From: Microcystis panniformis FACHB-1757
GTDB taxonomy: Bacteria; Cyanobacteriota; Cyanobacteriia; Cyanobacteriales; Microcystaceae
NCBI RefSeq assembly: GCF_001264245.1
Contig: NZ_CP011339.1
Location: 2,790,001 to 2,854,000, forward strand
Reading direction: 5' to 3'
Length of the DNA: 64,000 nucleotides
Shown here: positions 1 to 8,736 of the stretch, one piece after another
Layout: every line of letters begins with the position of its first letter
How positions within the stretch are numbered: position 1 is the first letter of the stretch
Position numbers and translations under genes: made by a program
Notes under the pieces: generated by a model
What the model saw: the letters and a program-made list of their open reading frames with translations, nothing else
Databases searched by the model: none
What the model was told of the DNA's origin: nothing

Positions 1-218
1 CACCAGCAAGGGAATCAACCAAGCTGAACTCATTAAAAGGTTAAACCCTGTAATAAGAGGATGGTGCAATTACTTCTCAACAGTGGTTAGTCAGAAAATC
101 TTTGAAAGATTAACCCACATCCTAGGGCATAAACTCATCAAATGGGGGATAAAACGCCATCGAAACAAAGGAAGAAAGTGGATTTCTAAAAGACACTTTC
201 ACACAATAGGTGGCAATA

Positions 219-309
219 AGTAGTCATGCAAAATTAATTACCTGCCCGATCGAGCTAAAACCCTTACGGGGCAATGATCGTCATGTGTAAATAATTTTGC
301 CTAGGTACT
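219..309. mobile_element. 91-bp MITE, copy 1 (IS630-related)
   Basis: A 91-bp non-coding element flanked by TA (217-218 and 310-311). Left end AGTAGTCATGCAAAATTAAT and the reverse complement of the right end share AGTA plus a CAAAAT-TA-type block. These are the ends of the adjacent IS630 element, with which it shares the TA at 310-311. Three further copies lie at 4031, 9647 and 11927. No ORF; it is presumably moved by the IS630 transposase. Confidence 0.85.
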
Positions 310-311
310 TA

Positions 312-1395
312 AGTAGTCATGCAAAATTAATTACCCAAATAAAAAATTAAGAAGTATAATACATAAAAAAACGAAGCAGCAGGAAAATACAATGAGATTG
401 ATTAGAGACCTAAACCCCGAGAGCCAGAAAATGCTAGAGAGAATTTATCGAGCTAGTAAACATCATCAAGTAAGAGAGCGAGCGAAATGTATACTCTTAA
501 GTTTTCAGGGAACCACGATAGAAGAATTGAGCGGAATATTTGGAGTTACGAGAAAGACCATCTATAATTGGTTGACGGCCTGGGAAGATAGAAAACTAAT
601 TGGTTTTTATAATCGTCGAGGAAGAGGGAGAAAACCTAAATTGACAGAAGCACAAGGTCAACAAGTTATTGACTGGGTAAAAGAAGAACCGAAAAGCTTA
701 AAAAAAATCCAGATAAAAATTGTAGAAGAATGGAAATTAACCGTAAGCAAAGACACGATAAAAAGACTCATAAAAAAAATCAACATGAGGTGGAAAAGGG
801 TGAGAAGAGGGGTCGCCAAAACCCCTGATGAGTGGGAGCTTGAGGTCAAACTACCTATTTTAGAAGAACTAAAAAAACAGGAAAAAAGAGGAGAGATTGA
901 GATAGGATATTTGGATGAAATGGGATGGGATTCAAAGCCTTGTATTCCTTACGCTTGGCAAGAAGAAAAAACCACGATAAAGTTACCACCAATTGAAGGT
1001 AAAAGACTAAATATTTTAGGAATAATGAAACGAGATAATCAATTATTTTATGAGACACAGGTCGGAACGGTTACTAGCGAGATAGTTATTAATTTTCTGG
1101 ATAAATATTGCCAAAATATACAGAAAAAAACCGTCATAATAATTGACCAAGCTTCCATTCATACCAGCGAGGCATTTATGGAGAAACTTGAGGAATGGGA
1201 AAAGAAAAACTTGAAAATATTTTGGTTGCCCACTTATTCACCTCATTTAAATTTAATTGAAATATTATGGAGATTTTTAAAATATGAATGGATTGAATTT
1301 AGCGCCTATAAAGACCGAAAGAGCCTCCTCGCTTACGTTAAAAAAGTGCTGGACAATTTTGGAGGCGAGTATGTAATTAATTTTGCCTAGGTACT
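312..1395 (+). mobile_element. IS630-family insertion sequence, copy 1 (intact)
   Basis: 1084-bp element bounded by TA dinucleotides (310-311, 1396-1397). Imperfect 23-bp terminal inverted repeats begin AGTAGTCATG on the left and AGTACCTAGG on the right strand, both running into GCAAAATTAATTAC. It holds one transposase gene whose last codons lie inside the right repeat. A second copy at 36153-37235 differs by a one-base deletion near the start of the gene. Confidence 0.92.
392..1390 (+). CDS. IS630-family transposase
   Basis: 332-residue DDE transposase. A helix-turn-helix region occupies about residues 20-75 (IEELSGIFGVTRKTIYNW), with a second winged-helix-like part to about 140. The catalytic triad is visible as D175 in IGYLDEMGW, D252 in IIIDQASIH and E290 in LPTYSPHLNLIE, giving the DD-37-E spacing of the IS630/Tc1 superfamily. 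It should cut at TA targets, matching the flanking TA. Length is full and the frame intact, so it may be active and could also mobilise the 91-bp MITEs that share its ends. The last residues (VINFA) are encoded within the right terminal repeat. Confidence 0.95.
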   Translation: MRLIRDLNPESQKMLERIYRASKHHQVRERAKCILLSFQGTTIEELSGIFGVTRKTIYNWLTAWEDRKLIGFYNRRGRGRKPKLTEAQGQQVIDWVKEEPKSLKKIQIKIVEEWKLTVSKDTIKRLIKKINMRWKRVRRGVAKTPDEWELEVKLPILEELKKQEKRGEIEIGYLDEMGWDSKPCIPYAWQEEKTTIKLPPIEGKRLNILGIMKRDNQLFYETQVGTVTSEIVINFLDKYCQNIQKKTVIIIDQASIHTSEAFMEKLEEWEKKNLKIFWLPTYSPHLNLIEILWRFLKYEWIEFSAYKDRKSLLAYVKKVLDNFGGEYVINFA

Positions 1396-1865
1396 TAACT
1401 GGGCTTTCACAACCAGAGAAGAAAATAATCCTCTAAGGTTGTACGAACATAGAGAAACGGAAATCCGACGCTATGTGAAGGTCAAAGGGAACGCCTCACC
1501 CTACGATGGAAACCTAGTTTATTGGAGTTCAAGAATGGGGACTCATCCCGAAATGCCAACAGAAATTTCAAAACTGTTGAAAAAGCAAAAAGGGAAATGT
1601 ACTCACTGTGGACACTTCTTAAGAGATGGGGATTTAATGGAGATAGACCACATCACCCCTAAATCACTAGGGGGGAATAACAGTTACAATAACCTCCAAC
1701 TTCTTCATCGACATTGCCATGATGAAAAGACAGCCAATGATGGCAGTCTAGGCAACAAATCTGACTGCAATAGTGTCAAGCCAGAACCGCCCATACCAGA
1801 TAATTACATCTGGGTAAAGGATATGTTGGTAATGACGTAGGAATGACAAACCCCGTGTAGTTGAG

Positions 1866-1940
1866 GAGCGGAATGACGAGAAATTGTCACGTTCCGTTTT
1901 GTAGAGCAGTAGGAGAGGCGACTCTCTTACTGACTTTAAT
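1866..1940 (+). ncRNA. group II intron domains V and VI (3' end of intron)
   Basis: Positions 1866-1900 fit domain V: GAGCGGAATGACGA, a GAAA-type loop, then GTCACGTTCC. A second hairpin follows (about 1906-1933; arms CAGTAGGAGAG and CTCTCTTACTG) consistent with domain VI, with the intron ending about 1938-1940. The 5' part of the intron is outside the window. The exact 3' splice site is inferred. Confidence 0.75.
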
Positions 1941-1966
1941 CATTCTCAAAAAGGGACTAAGTACGG

Positions 1967-2057
1967 TAAGCTAAACGGCACTTAACCTGCATGATCCAAT
2001 AGCTATAACCCTTTTGGAGTCTATATCGGTGATCCGAAGTAAAAGCCGTTTAGCTTA
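1967..2057. repeat. 91-bp element with perfect 13-bp inverted ends
   Basis: TAAGCTAAACGGC at 1967-1979 is perfectly inverted at 2045-2057. The 65-bp interior has no ORF. It looks like a small MITE or a long-range hairpin between the intron end and the HMA-like gene. No second copy is seen in the window, so mobility is not shown. Confidence 0.55.
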
Positions 2058-2137
2058 GGGCATACTGAAACTAATACGCTTGGGGAGAGATTCCCTCTGG
2101 TTTGGCTGGATACGTCCTGCCAGATTAAGGAAACTCT

Positions 2138-2893
2138 ATGAACCAAGAATCCTTCGCTTTTAGCGACGGGAGTGTCAATATGCTATTTGGTGGCACGTCT
2201 GAATTTTCCACAAATGCTACCCCCCCAATCTCCTATCAAGTGGTTAGCTCACTTCCTGGGCGAATCCGCTTGCGTGTCCCTTTCCTGCGCCAAAACCTAA
2301 CAGGACAAAATATTCTCCAGGGAGCGATCGCTGCTCTAGAAAGCGTTACCAGCGTCCGCATCAACCCCTTGGCGAACTCAATCATTGTCACCTTTGCTGA
2401 AGGGAAAATGTCTCCCGCACAATTAGAGCAAGAACTGGCAACCGCGATCGGCAAGGCCGCAGCTTCGGCGAACCCAGGGGCAGAAGTCCCCCAGAAAGCT
2501 GAATTCAAAGCGGAAAAACAAGTTCCTCGTCCCCCAGAAGAAAAATTGCCAGTGAGGGAAAATCTGGCCGATGCAAAGGTGGAACGAACCAAAACAGTGG
2601 TCAGTCCCCAGACAGGGGAAAGTAAAGATGATAAAAATCCTCTAAACGAGATAACGAGCCAAACTTTAGTTTATCGGCAGCTGGAAGCCTTACCCGTCAA
2701 TTCTTGGCAGCGCCAGTGTCAAGAGCAGGCTGAATCGATCGAGAAACTAGAAGATCGCCTCGCCGCCTTACAGCCGGTGGCAGCGATCGGTTCAGCTTGG
2801 CTGAGGCGGTGGTACGTCCACAGTCCAGCAACCATAGATCCCACATTCCGCACCCTCAACTGTCACATAAGCTGTCCCCCTCCAGAGACTTGA
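2138..2893 (+). CDS. HMA-like domain protein, probably 3'-truncated
   Basis: 251 residues. Residues about 32-108 resemble a heavy-metal-associated (HMA-like) ferredoxin-fold domain: SYQVVSSLPGRIRLRVP, then ALESVTSVRINPLANSIIVTF. No CxxC metal site is present, so metal binding is not supported. A low-complexity linker and a short helical stretch (about 180-220) follow. From about residue 235 the frame runs into repeat DNA (2840-2999), so the last roughly 17 residues are probably foreign and the original C-terminus lost. Cyanobacterial relatives are usually of unknown function, some near P-type ATPases; no such neighbour remains here. Confidence 0.6.
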   Translation: MNQESFAFSDGSVNMLFGGTSEFSTNATPPISYQVVSSLPGRIRLRVPFLRQNLTGQNILQGAIAALESVTSVRINPLANSIIVTFAEGKMSPAQLEQELATAIGKAAASANPGAEVPQKAEFKAEKQVPRPPEEKLPVRENLADAKVERTKTVVSPQTGESKDDKNPLNEITSQTLVYRQLEALPVNSWQRQCQEQAESIEKLEDRLAALQPVAAIGSAWLRRWYVHSPATIDPTFRTLNCHISCPPPET

Positions 2894-2999
2894 GTAAAAA
2901 TACTTAGCTGGTGAAGGTTTTCTCGGTGGCCGTTAGGGGGAGCTTGAGACCCCTAATTATGAAAAAATAGGAATTGTTGGAACCCACATTCCGCACCCT
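2840..2999. repeat. repeat region flanked by 17-bp direct repeats
   Basis: CCCACATTCCGCACCCT occurs at 2840-2856 and 2983-2999. The interval contains a hairpin (AGGGG-AGCTTGAGA-CCCCT region, about 2935-2954) and no gene. It is likely the scar of a mobile element that truncated the upstream HMA-like gene. Confidence 0.5.
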
Positions 3000-3021
3000 A
3001 AGTAGACCTCCTGCAAAAGTC

Positions 3022-4006
3022 TTATTCAGCTACTTGATGATAGCCTAAAGCAAGTTCATAGTTGTAAATGCCAGCGATTAAATTAAATCTCAGACCAAAA
3101 CGCCGGCTCTTCTGGTTTCTGTGTGGAAACGAGGTCTATACTGATAGAATATCCGCAAAATAGCCCTAAAAGTCTTGCCCAATAAGCATTTCACGACTCC
3201 ATAAGCAAAAATTATCACACAAAGTCGAGAAGAGCCAAACGCCGTCTCCGATTCCTATATCTTGATGATAAAATTCTAAATATCTTCAGACTTCTGTGAA
3301 TATGTTCGATAATAATTCTTTCTCTTGATAACTGGCGATTAAATTCTTTCTCTTCTGAACTTAATTCTTGATTTTTCTTCTTTTTGTCAGGAATCCTACT
3401 ATTTTCATGCTGTTTTTGGATTCCTTGATAGCCCTTATCTGCTAAACATTCAATACTTTTATCTATCCCAATTTGACTATTTTTCCAAAGGTTAAAGTCA
3501 TGTATTCTTCCCTTTCCATGAGCGGTACAGATTATCATTCCTGTTTTTTGAGCCGCAAGAACTTGAGATTTTATTGTATGATAGCCCTGTTTCCCGCTAT
3601 AGTAATCTTTCTGCTTCTTTTGAGGTCTTTCTATCTCATGCTCTGCTACATCTACTACCACTACCTCTAGGTCACTATTGGCTTGTTGAACTGTCTTTTT
3701 ACCTGGCAGATTAAATAATCCTGATTTCATGAGAATACCTTCTACCCTTCTAGTGATTCGTAGGGCTGTTGTCTCATTAATCTCCCAGTTAATTGCGAGA
3801 TGGAAATAAGTCCTATATTCCCGCAAATACTCTAAGGTCATCAAGATTTGGTCTTCTAAACTTAATTTACTTGGTCTTCCCGATTTTTTTTGCAGAACTT
3901 TTTCGGCGGCCAGAACTTTCACCATATCCTTAAATGTTTCAGGATATACTCCACAAAAGCGTTTAAACTCTTCTGGATTCAAATTTTTTACTTTTTCGTA
4001 AGTCAT
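3022..4006 (-). pseudogene. IS5-family transposase, interrupted by a MITE
   Basis: The open part (4006 down to 3215) encodes 263 residues: an N-terminal DUF4096/HTH-like region, then a DDE domain with VVVVDVAEHEI, CLADKGYQG and ERIIIEHIHRSLK. At RRRR the frame enters the MITE at 3105-3236 and stops. Skipping it, translation continues RRFGLRFNLIAGIYNYELAL to a stop at 3022, the normal C-terminus. The 91-bp MITE just upstream of the start may also have displaced its promoter. Confidence 0.88.
3105..3236. mobile_element. 132-bp ISL3-type MITE inside IS5 transposase
   Basis: Ends are GGCTCTTCTGGTTT (left) and, inverted, GGCTCTTCTCGACTTT (right), the start typical of ISL3-family elements. AAACGCC flanks both sides (3098-3104 and 3237-3243), a 7-8-bp target duplication as expected for ISL3. 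No ORF. Its left end matches the ISL3 remnant at 9477. Confidence 0.82.
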
Positions 4007-4030
4007 TGTTTTTCTGAGTGTTTTACTTTA

Positions 4031-4121
4031 AGTAGTCATGCAAAATTAATTACCTGCCCGATCGAGCTAAAACCCTTACGGGGCAATGATCGTCATGTGT
4101 AAATAATTTTGCCTAGGTACT
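4031..4121. mobile_element. 91-bp MITE, copy 2 (IS630-related)
   Basis: Same 91-bp sequence as at 219-309, flanked by TA at 4029-4030 and 4122-4123. It sits in the leader of the IS5 transposase gene. Confidence 0.88.
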
Positions 4122-4160
4122 TATTTTACATAATCAGTTCCTATTTTTGCAGGAGGTCTA

Positions 4161-4387
4161 GTGTCACAACGTCTCAAAAGAGGAAGGGGCGTGAGTCAAA
4201 ATACTTATCTAGAGGAGTGAGTTGGCGGCAAGCTGCCGGCAACTAAGTCGAAAAATTCAGGGTTCCCCCGGTCATTCGCAATAAACAGTGCTTGTTGAGA
4301 ATGGCTGGGCAATCAGACTTAACATCTAGCGTCGAGATGTTCGAGTAGTGCTTAAGTTTTGTCACCCCTTGAAGTCAATCCATCTGG
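4161..4387. other. non-coding junction between IS5 and the IS1634 remnant
   Basis: No ORF recognised. The part next to 4388 (about 4335-4380) is probably the terminal non-coding stretch of the IS1634 element. The rest is unassigned. Confidence 0.4.
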
Positions 4388-4809
4388 TCAAGATAAGAGA
4401 TAATATTCCTGGCAAGGTTTGGGAAAAAATCTCAAAATGTTGCGCCTCTCATCCGTTAAGTTGCTAATCTTTTGATTGTCTTGAATACGTAGGAGATGAA
4501 TCCCTTGAAAGTTCTGAAATATCCAGCGTAATGTTGGTCGGTCAGTTAACTTACCCAACTGATTTTTCAGTCCCGTCTCCTGCTGTTTTAAACTTAAACG
4601 AAGTTGTCTTTGACCAATAGTATAAACCAACAGGCACGAGCAACGTGAGCAGGGCCATGACCTCGATTCTATGGGGAGATTTGAGAAAGACACTGTGGGC
4701 AAAAAAGCCGGGGTCTTTGAGAAAAGAAAATCCTCTTTCTGGAGCTTGTTGCCCCTTATATTTTTTGAGTATATCCTCACTGCTTAATCGTTTTTTCTCC
4801 AAATCGTTA
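4388..4809 (-). pseudogene. IS1634-family transposase, C-terminal remnant with frameshift
   Basis: Two overlapping frames join into one C-terminal transposase sequence. The first carries LSSEDILKKYKGQQAPERG and FSFLKDPGFFAHSVFLKSP, then MALLTLLVP. The second continues IGQRQLRLSLKQQETGLKNQ, GKLTDRPTLRWIFQNFQGIH and ends at 4388. The break is near 4620-4650. This is the typical C-terminus of IS1634 (DUF4277-associated) transposases. The N-terminal two thirds are missing, cut off at 4809/4810 by the ISKra4 element. Confidence 0.8.
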
Positions 4810-6072
4810 GGGAGCATCTCACCTTTGCAATAAGTAGAAATGCTTAATGAGATCAATAAAAAAGTTAAAAAAGGCAACCATTTAGATAAGCACAGCGATG
4901 ACGAAGGACTTGCGGTACATTACAAGATTGCCAACTTGCACCAGTAATTTTAAGACGATGAGCAATTTGTTTAATTTTTGATTCGACGGAGCCAGAGCCA
5001 ATGGAAATCCCCTCTGCCTGCAAATAACCATAATTGACAATTCGATGTTTATGCTTGTTTAAATAAGTAATAAAATTCTCAACTTGCGGCTCTGACCATC
5101 CTTCACAACAAGAGATAGCGGCGTCCACGTCCCCCTTCCTCAAGAAAACATTTTACCTCCTCAATTCGCTGGAATGACCCGCCAACTTTATAGAGGTTTT
5201 CGATTAAATGATACCAATCCAATATTTCAATTCTTTCCTGTTTCTCTCCGAGCTCACGAAATAAATTCCAGATACCATCATGTCCATCTCCTAAACAAAT
5301 TAAAGGCTTGGCCAAAACTTGAGAATTAACCAAATCTAATAAAGCTGAGTTATCTTGAAAAAAAGCCGCTACCCCCAGTTGATGAAAACTCACTGCTTTA
5401 TAATCACGCCAAATTAAGGCTTTTCCCTTGGCAGTTCTTAGTCGTACCTTACCGCCATCTAGGCTCATTTCTTCCACTTCCACTTCTGGGTTAGACGGTA
5501 ATTCTTCAAAAGCATATCGATGTACGAGGCGTTGTTGGGTACTGTGAGAAACAGCAATCCCTGTCAATGATTTGATTTTCTGCGCCGATTTTTCGTAGGA
5601 TTCATCGCCACTTAATAGCAAACAGTTCTTCTCTAACATTGGACTCATCTGAGTCCGAGACTTTATTTCTAATTTTTTCGCTTGTTTTTCTGTAATTGGT
5701 AATTCCCCCAAAATACTTTTCACTTTTCTCGTCCGACCGGCAGTTTCTTCTGTGCTTGTTTTGACAAAAAAATACCGATTTCTGGGTTAACATAATGAAT
5801 CATTAAATCTCTGACTGTCTCCTCTATCTCTCCCAAGTTATTAAATTTCTTAATTTGGGATTGCTCATAGAGACATTGCCCTAACTCTTGACATAACTCT
5901 TTAATTCTTTTTTCATTTTCTGATAACATTGAATTATTCCTCCCATCGAGAGCTATTCTGAATTGTAAGTTATAACTATTATAATCTCATTTCTCTTTGT
6001 GATCAAGTTGAAGATTTTCTAGTTTTTGACTGCTATAAGTATTAATACTCATTGCATAAGTGAGATGCTCCC
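4810..6072 (-). mobile_element. ISKra4-family insertion sequence
   Basis: About 1263 bp. Left end GGGAGCATCTCACCTTTGC at 4810 matches the reverse complement of the right end (GGGAGCATCTCACTTATGC) ending at 6072, imperfect over about 27 bp. It carries a frame-broken ISKra4 transposase gene. The two sides are different elements (IS1634 remnant and TnpB stub) and no target duplication is seen. Confidence 0.8.
4865..5929 (-). pseudogene. ISKra4-family transposase, frame-broken
   Basis: Three consecutive minus-strand frames make one protein. Frame 1 (5929-5720) is an N-terminal helical part. Frame 2 (about 5765-5103) holds the ISKra4 hallmark MSLDGGKVRLRT, then LICLGDGHDGIWNLF and ILDWYHLIENLY. 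Frame 3 (5143-4865) holds GISIGSGSVESKIKQIAHR and the C-terminus. The first break is at a run of Ts on the coding strand (about 5755-5770). Some ISKra4 members use programmed frameshifting, so this site could be functional. The second break (about 5125) has no such run and looks like decay. Confidence 0.82.
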
Positions 6073-6352
6073 TTTTAAACTCCGATGAAGCGGCAAAAAA
6101 TGATAGCCAGTTCCAGTCTAATCCTCTTAAAACTTGTTGGGAAACTTTAGCGGGTAAAGCTTGATACTGTTCTGTCTTTTTCATGAGAGAGGCCATCTGA
6201 TTATAGGTCAAATAGCCATGACCATAAATGAAGTTTTGTCGGATTAAATAATTGGCTGAGTTGTAGAGATTTTTAGACTGCCAAGATAAATTATCTATCT
6301 CAGCCCAAAATCTATGTCCTTTCTTGATAATGTGTCTTTCGGCTACTAACAT
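6073..6352 (-). pseudogene. TnpB (IS200/IS605 OrfB), N-terminal stub
   Basis: The first 93 or so residues match the start of cyanobacterial TnpB proteins: MLVAERHIIKKGHRFWAEID, NLYNSANYLIRQ, then YQALPAKVSQQVLRGLDWNW. The sequence is cut after EFKR at 6073 by the ISKra4 end. The remaining frame to 5987 is ISKra4 terminal DNA, not TnpB. The RuvC nuclease domain and zinc finger are gone, so it cannot act as an RNA-guided nuclease. No TnpA is seen. Confidence 0.82.
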
Positions 6353-6723
6353 TATTGTCCGTTGTCTTTTAACTCAGCGTCGGGTTTTGAAGGGTTGTCA
6401 TCCGTTGTGATAATTGTACCAGAAGGCAATTGATAGCCTGTTAAATTCCCTTATTTCCACCACCTCCAAGCCGTTCGATAACTTATTGCTGCAGGGTAAT
6501 CGCGCGTTGACCGAGCCCTTGAATTCCGAGAAGTTAGTCTAAATTTTGGCGTTTGTTCCGATTCTATCCGAGTAATTTTCCGAAATTTAGGGGGTTTCTA
6601 ATCCTCGAAAACCGATGAACTCAGAAGGAACTTTATCTACTGGGTTCTTTCATTCCAGACTGGATTGGTCGCAACGCGCTCGCTGCGCGAGAACGCTCAC
6701 AAGTCTAATTGACACCTCCTTTT
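6353..6723. other. 371-bp non-coding stretch between IS remnants
   Basis: I see no gene. It includes a GC-rich palindromic stretch (GCGCTCGCTGCGCGAG, about 6678-6693). Short homology to IS ends is likely but I could not assign it. Confidence 0.4.
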
Positions 6724-7551
6724 TCAGTCAACCGCACTGGCCTCCAAGATTTTTACCATGAAATTATCATCCATGCTCGCCCTATAACGTTTCATTTTCA
6801 GACTCATTTTCGAGGGCTCCTGCTTCAACAAATTCACACTTAAACGGCGCAACAGACCTAGGTTTTCCGCTCCATGCCCCAGACGAACCCGACTGGCATC
6901 TTCATTAAAGGTAACATCGAGTACCCAATGGAGACTATTTTCAATACTCCAATGTCCGCGAATCACCTCGGCGTGTTTTTGGGCATCCGCTGCTAAACTA
7001 CTGATGAAGAAGCGAATTTCTGTCGTAGTTTTATTCCATAATTGGCGGACACTGCGAACCATGACTACGGTGGTTAGGCCAGGCCACAGACTCTGCCGAT
7101 GCAGGGGCGGTAATTGGGACACCGGCACCACCCAAATTTGACGGGTTTCGATCCGGTGATGCCCCGACTCCACCTTTTCGTGGTAGCTGTATTCAATCCC
7201 TTGCCAATCCCCGGCTATAGCTTGGTCAAACCAGCCTTCTACTTGTTGAAAGAGCTTGCCCTGATTGCCTTTGAGGGCTAAGACGTCATCTCCGCCCCCA
7301 GACTTGATTTGTTGGGCAATTTCCGTCTGGGTTCCCATGGCATCCAAAGTGACTATCGCTCCCTTGAGATTGAGCAATTGCACTTCTGAGCGGCACGGCG
7401 GTAATTTCATTGGATTTACTGTCCACTTTTTCTTGGGCTAAGACTAACCCATGTTCGCTACTCCAAGCACTTACTGTGTGCAAAGCCTTTAGTTTCTTTT
7501 CACGGTCATAGGAACCCTTGGCGGTTTTCCCATCTATGTGGATTAGTTCTA

Positions 7552-8736
7552 AGCTTTTACGCATTTAAGTTACATTGACAGCATTACCCTTATTTTTAAG
7601 TTTTCTACTCCATTTAATAATCAATCCCCCTTCATTTAAAAGCTGATTGACTACTTTTTCCAGTTCTTCTTTATTTTCAAATTCTCGATTAGCTATGTAC
7701 TCTTTAGCGGAATGCCACACTAATTCTATTAGGTTGTAATCTGGACTATAAGCTGGTAAAAACTCTAGCCTAATATTGGGCAACTCTTTTTCCACCTGCT
7801 CAATAACATCTTTCTTTTTGTGATAACTAGCATTGTCTAATATGATGATAATTTTCGGTCCTTTTTCTCGAAAATCTTCGGGCAGATTTCCCAAGTTTAT
7901 CCATTCTTGACGAATCTCTTCATGAAGTTTCTTTAATTGTTCATGGAAAGTTTCTGAATTTCCTTTTTTGATCATAAAACAGACTCGTTTTTTGTCATTA
8001 TATCTTAAGGCTCCCATCACATTCACCCTTCCTCTTTTTCTTTGTCCATTCACTTTTTTTCGCTTTCCTTTTTTTGTCCAAGCTCTCCTTCTTATTACTC
8101 TCAAACTAAATCCACACTCATCCCAAAACCATACCTGGATTGACTCTGGCTTTTCTTTAGCCAACCTTAAATATTCATCTAATTTTTCTTTAAATGCTTT
8201 TCTTAATTTCTTGTCTTGCTTATCTTCTAGACTATATTTCGCCCAGATATACACATACTTTTTTCTTCTCAATATTCTTCTCACTTGCGAGCCACTCAGT
8301 TTAATTCCTGTTTCCTTTTCTAGATGCTCTGCTAATCTTGCCGCTGTCCATCTCCCGAATTCATATCCAAATTCCTTCGGGTCTTCATCAACTATTTTTA
8401 ATAGTAAATTAATATATTCCTCTGTGGCTTTTTTATGATTTCCATTTTTTCTCCCATCTTCTAGACTTTCTAAATTGTTAGGATCGCCGTGAACACACCA
8501 ATGGGCGACCGTTTTGAGTGAACAGCCAATAAAGTCAGCTATTTCTCGTTGAGTTTTTCCGTCGTTTAGCAAGAGAAACATTAAAATTCTTTCCCTAACC
8601 TCTGCTCTTTCTTCTTCTTTAAGAGCTTTTTGTAAGTTTTTCTTTTCTTCTAAGTCTAGGAAATCTTTGGCTGGCATAAGTAGGATTTTTCTAAAATTAC
8701 TATTTCTATTTTAGGTGGTTTAAGTGCGTTTTAGCT
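7552..8736 (-). mobile_element. second type of IS630-family element, intact
   Basis: 1185 bp flanked by TA (7550-7551 and 8737-8738). Imperfect ends AGCTTTTACGCATTTAA and AGCTAAAACGCACTTAA. Deleting it with one TA restores the ISAs1 reading frame (EKLNL-ELIHIDGK). A 3' fragment of a near-identical element lies at 12102-12384. Confidence 0.9.
7565..8677 (-). CDS. IS630-family transposase (second type)
   Basis: 370 residues, not closely alike to the 392-1390 transposase. The N-terminal HTH region (REIADFIGCSLKTVAHW, about 44-60) is followed by a second DNA-binding part. The DDE residues are D186 in VWFWDECGF, D281 in IIIILDNASYH and E318 in LPAYSPDYNLIELVW (DD-36-E). The frame is intact and the element has both ends, so it could be active. 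Confidence 0.93.
   Translation of the reverse strand: MPAKDFLDLEEKKNLQKALKEEERAEVRERILMFLLLNDGKTQREIADFIGCSLKTVAHWCVHGDPNNLESLEDGRKNGNHKKATEEYINLLLKIVDEDPKEFGYEFGRWTAARLAEHLEKETGIKLSGSQVRRILRRKKYVYIWAKYSLEDKQDKKLRKAFKEKLDEYLRLAKEKPESIQVWFWDECGFSLRVIRRRAWTKKGKRKKVNGQRKRGRVNVMGALRYNDKKRVCFMIKKGNSETFHEQLKKLHEEIRQEWINLGNLPEDFREKGPKIIIILDNASYHKKKDVIEQVEKELPNIRLEFLPAYSPDYNLIELVWHSAKEYIANREFENKEELEKVVNQLLNEGGLIIKWSRKLKNKGNAVNVT

Larger units (their letters stand above)
2..1840 (+). pseudogene. group II intron reverse transcriptase/maturase, 3' part, split by MITE + IS630
   Basis: Only the C-terminal part is in the window; the gene starts upstream. Positions 2-218 encode a maturase (X) domain with NPVIRGWCNYF, and the frame resumes at 1398 with a WAFT motif, KVKGNASPYDG, YWSSR and an HNH endonuclease domain (CTHCG, EIDHITPKSLGG, LLHRHCHDEK), ending at 1840. 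Removing 219-1397 restores one open frame across a single TA, so the interruption is a clean transposon insertion. The protein would normally splice and mobilise its intron; here it is cut between maturase and endonuclease. The downstream fragment could only be made from an internal TTG at 1439. Domain V follows 26 bases after the stop, as expected for an ORF near the intron 3' end. Confidence 0.85.
3003..4160 (-). mobile_element. IS5-family insertion sequence carrying two MITEs
   Basis: Perfect 16-bp inverted ends: TAGACCTCCTGCAAAA at 3003-3018 and its complement at 4145-4160. Inside are a transposase gene on the minus strand, an ISL3-type MITE within the gene (3105-3236) and a 91-bp IS630-type MITE between the gene start and the end repeat (4031-4121). 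Without the two insertions the element would be about 930 bp. Confidence 0.88.

Noticed and set aside
658..849. Minus-strand ORF inside the IS630 transposase
   Set aside because: Shadow of the transposase frame; it recurs identically in the second IS copy only because the IS does.
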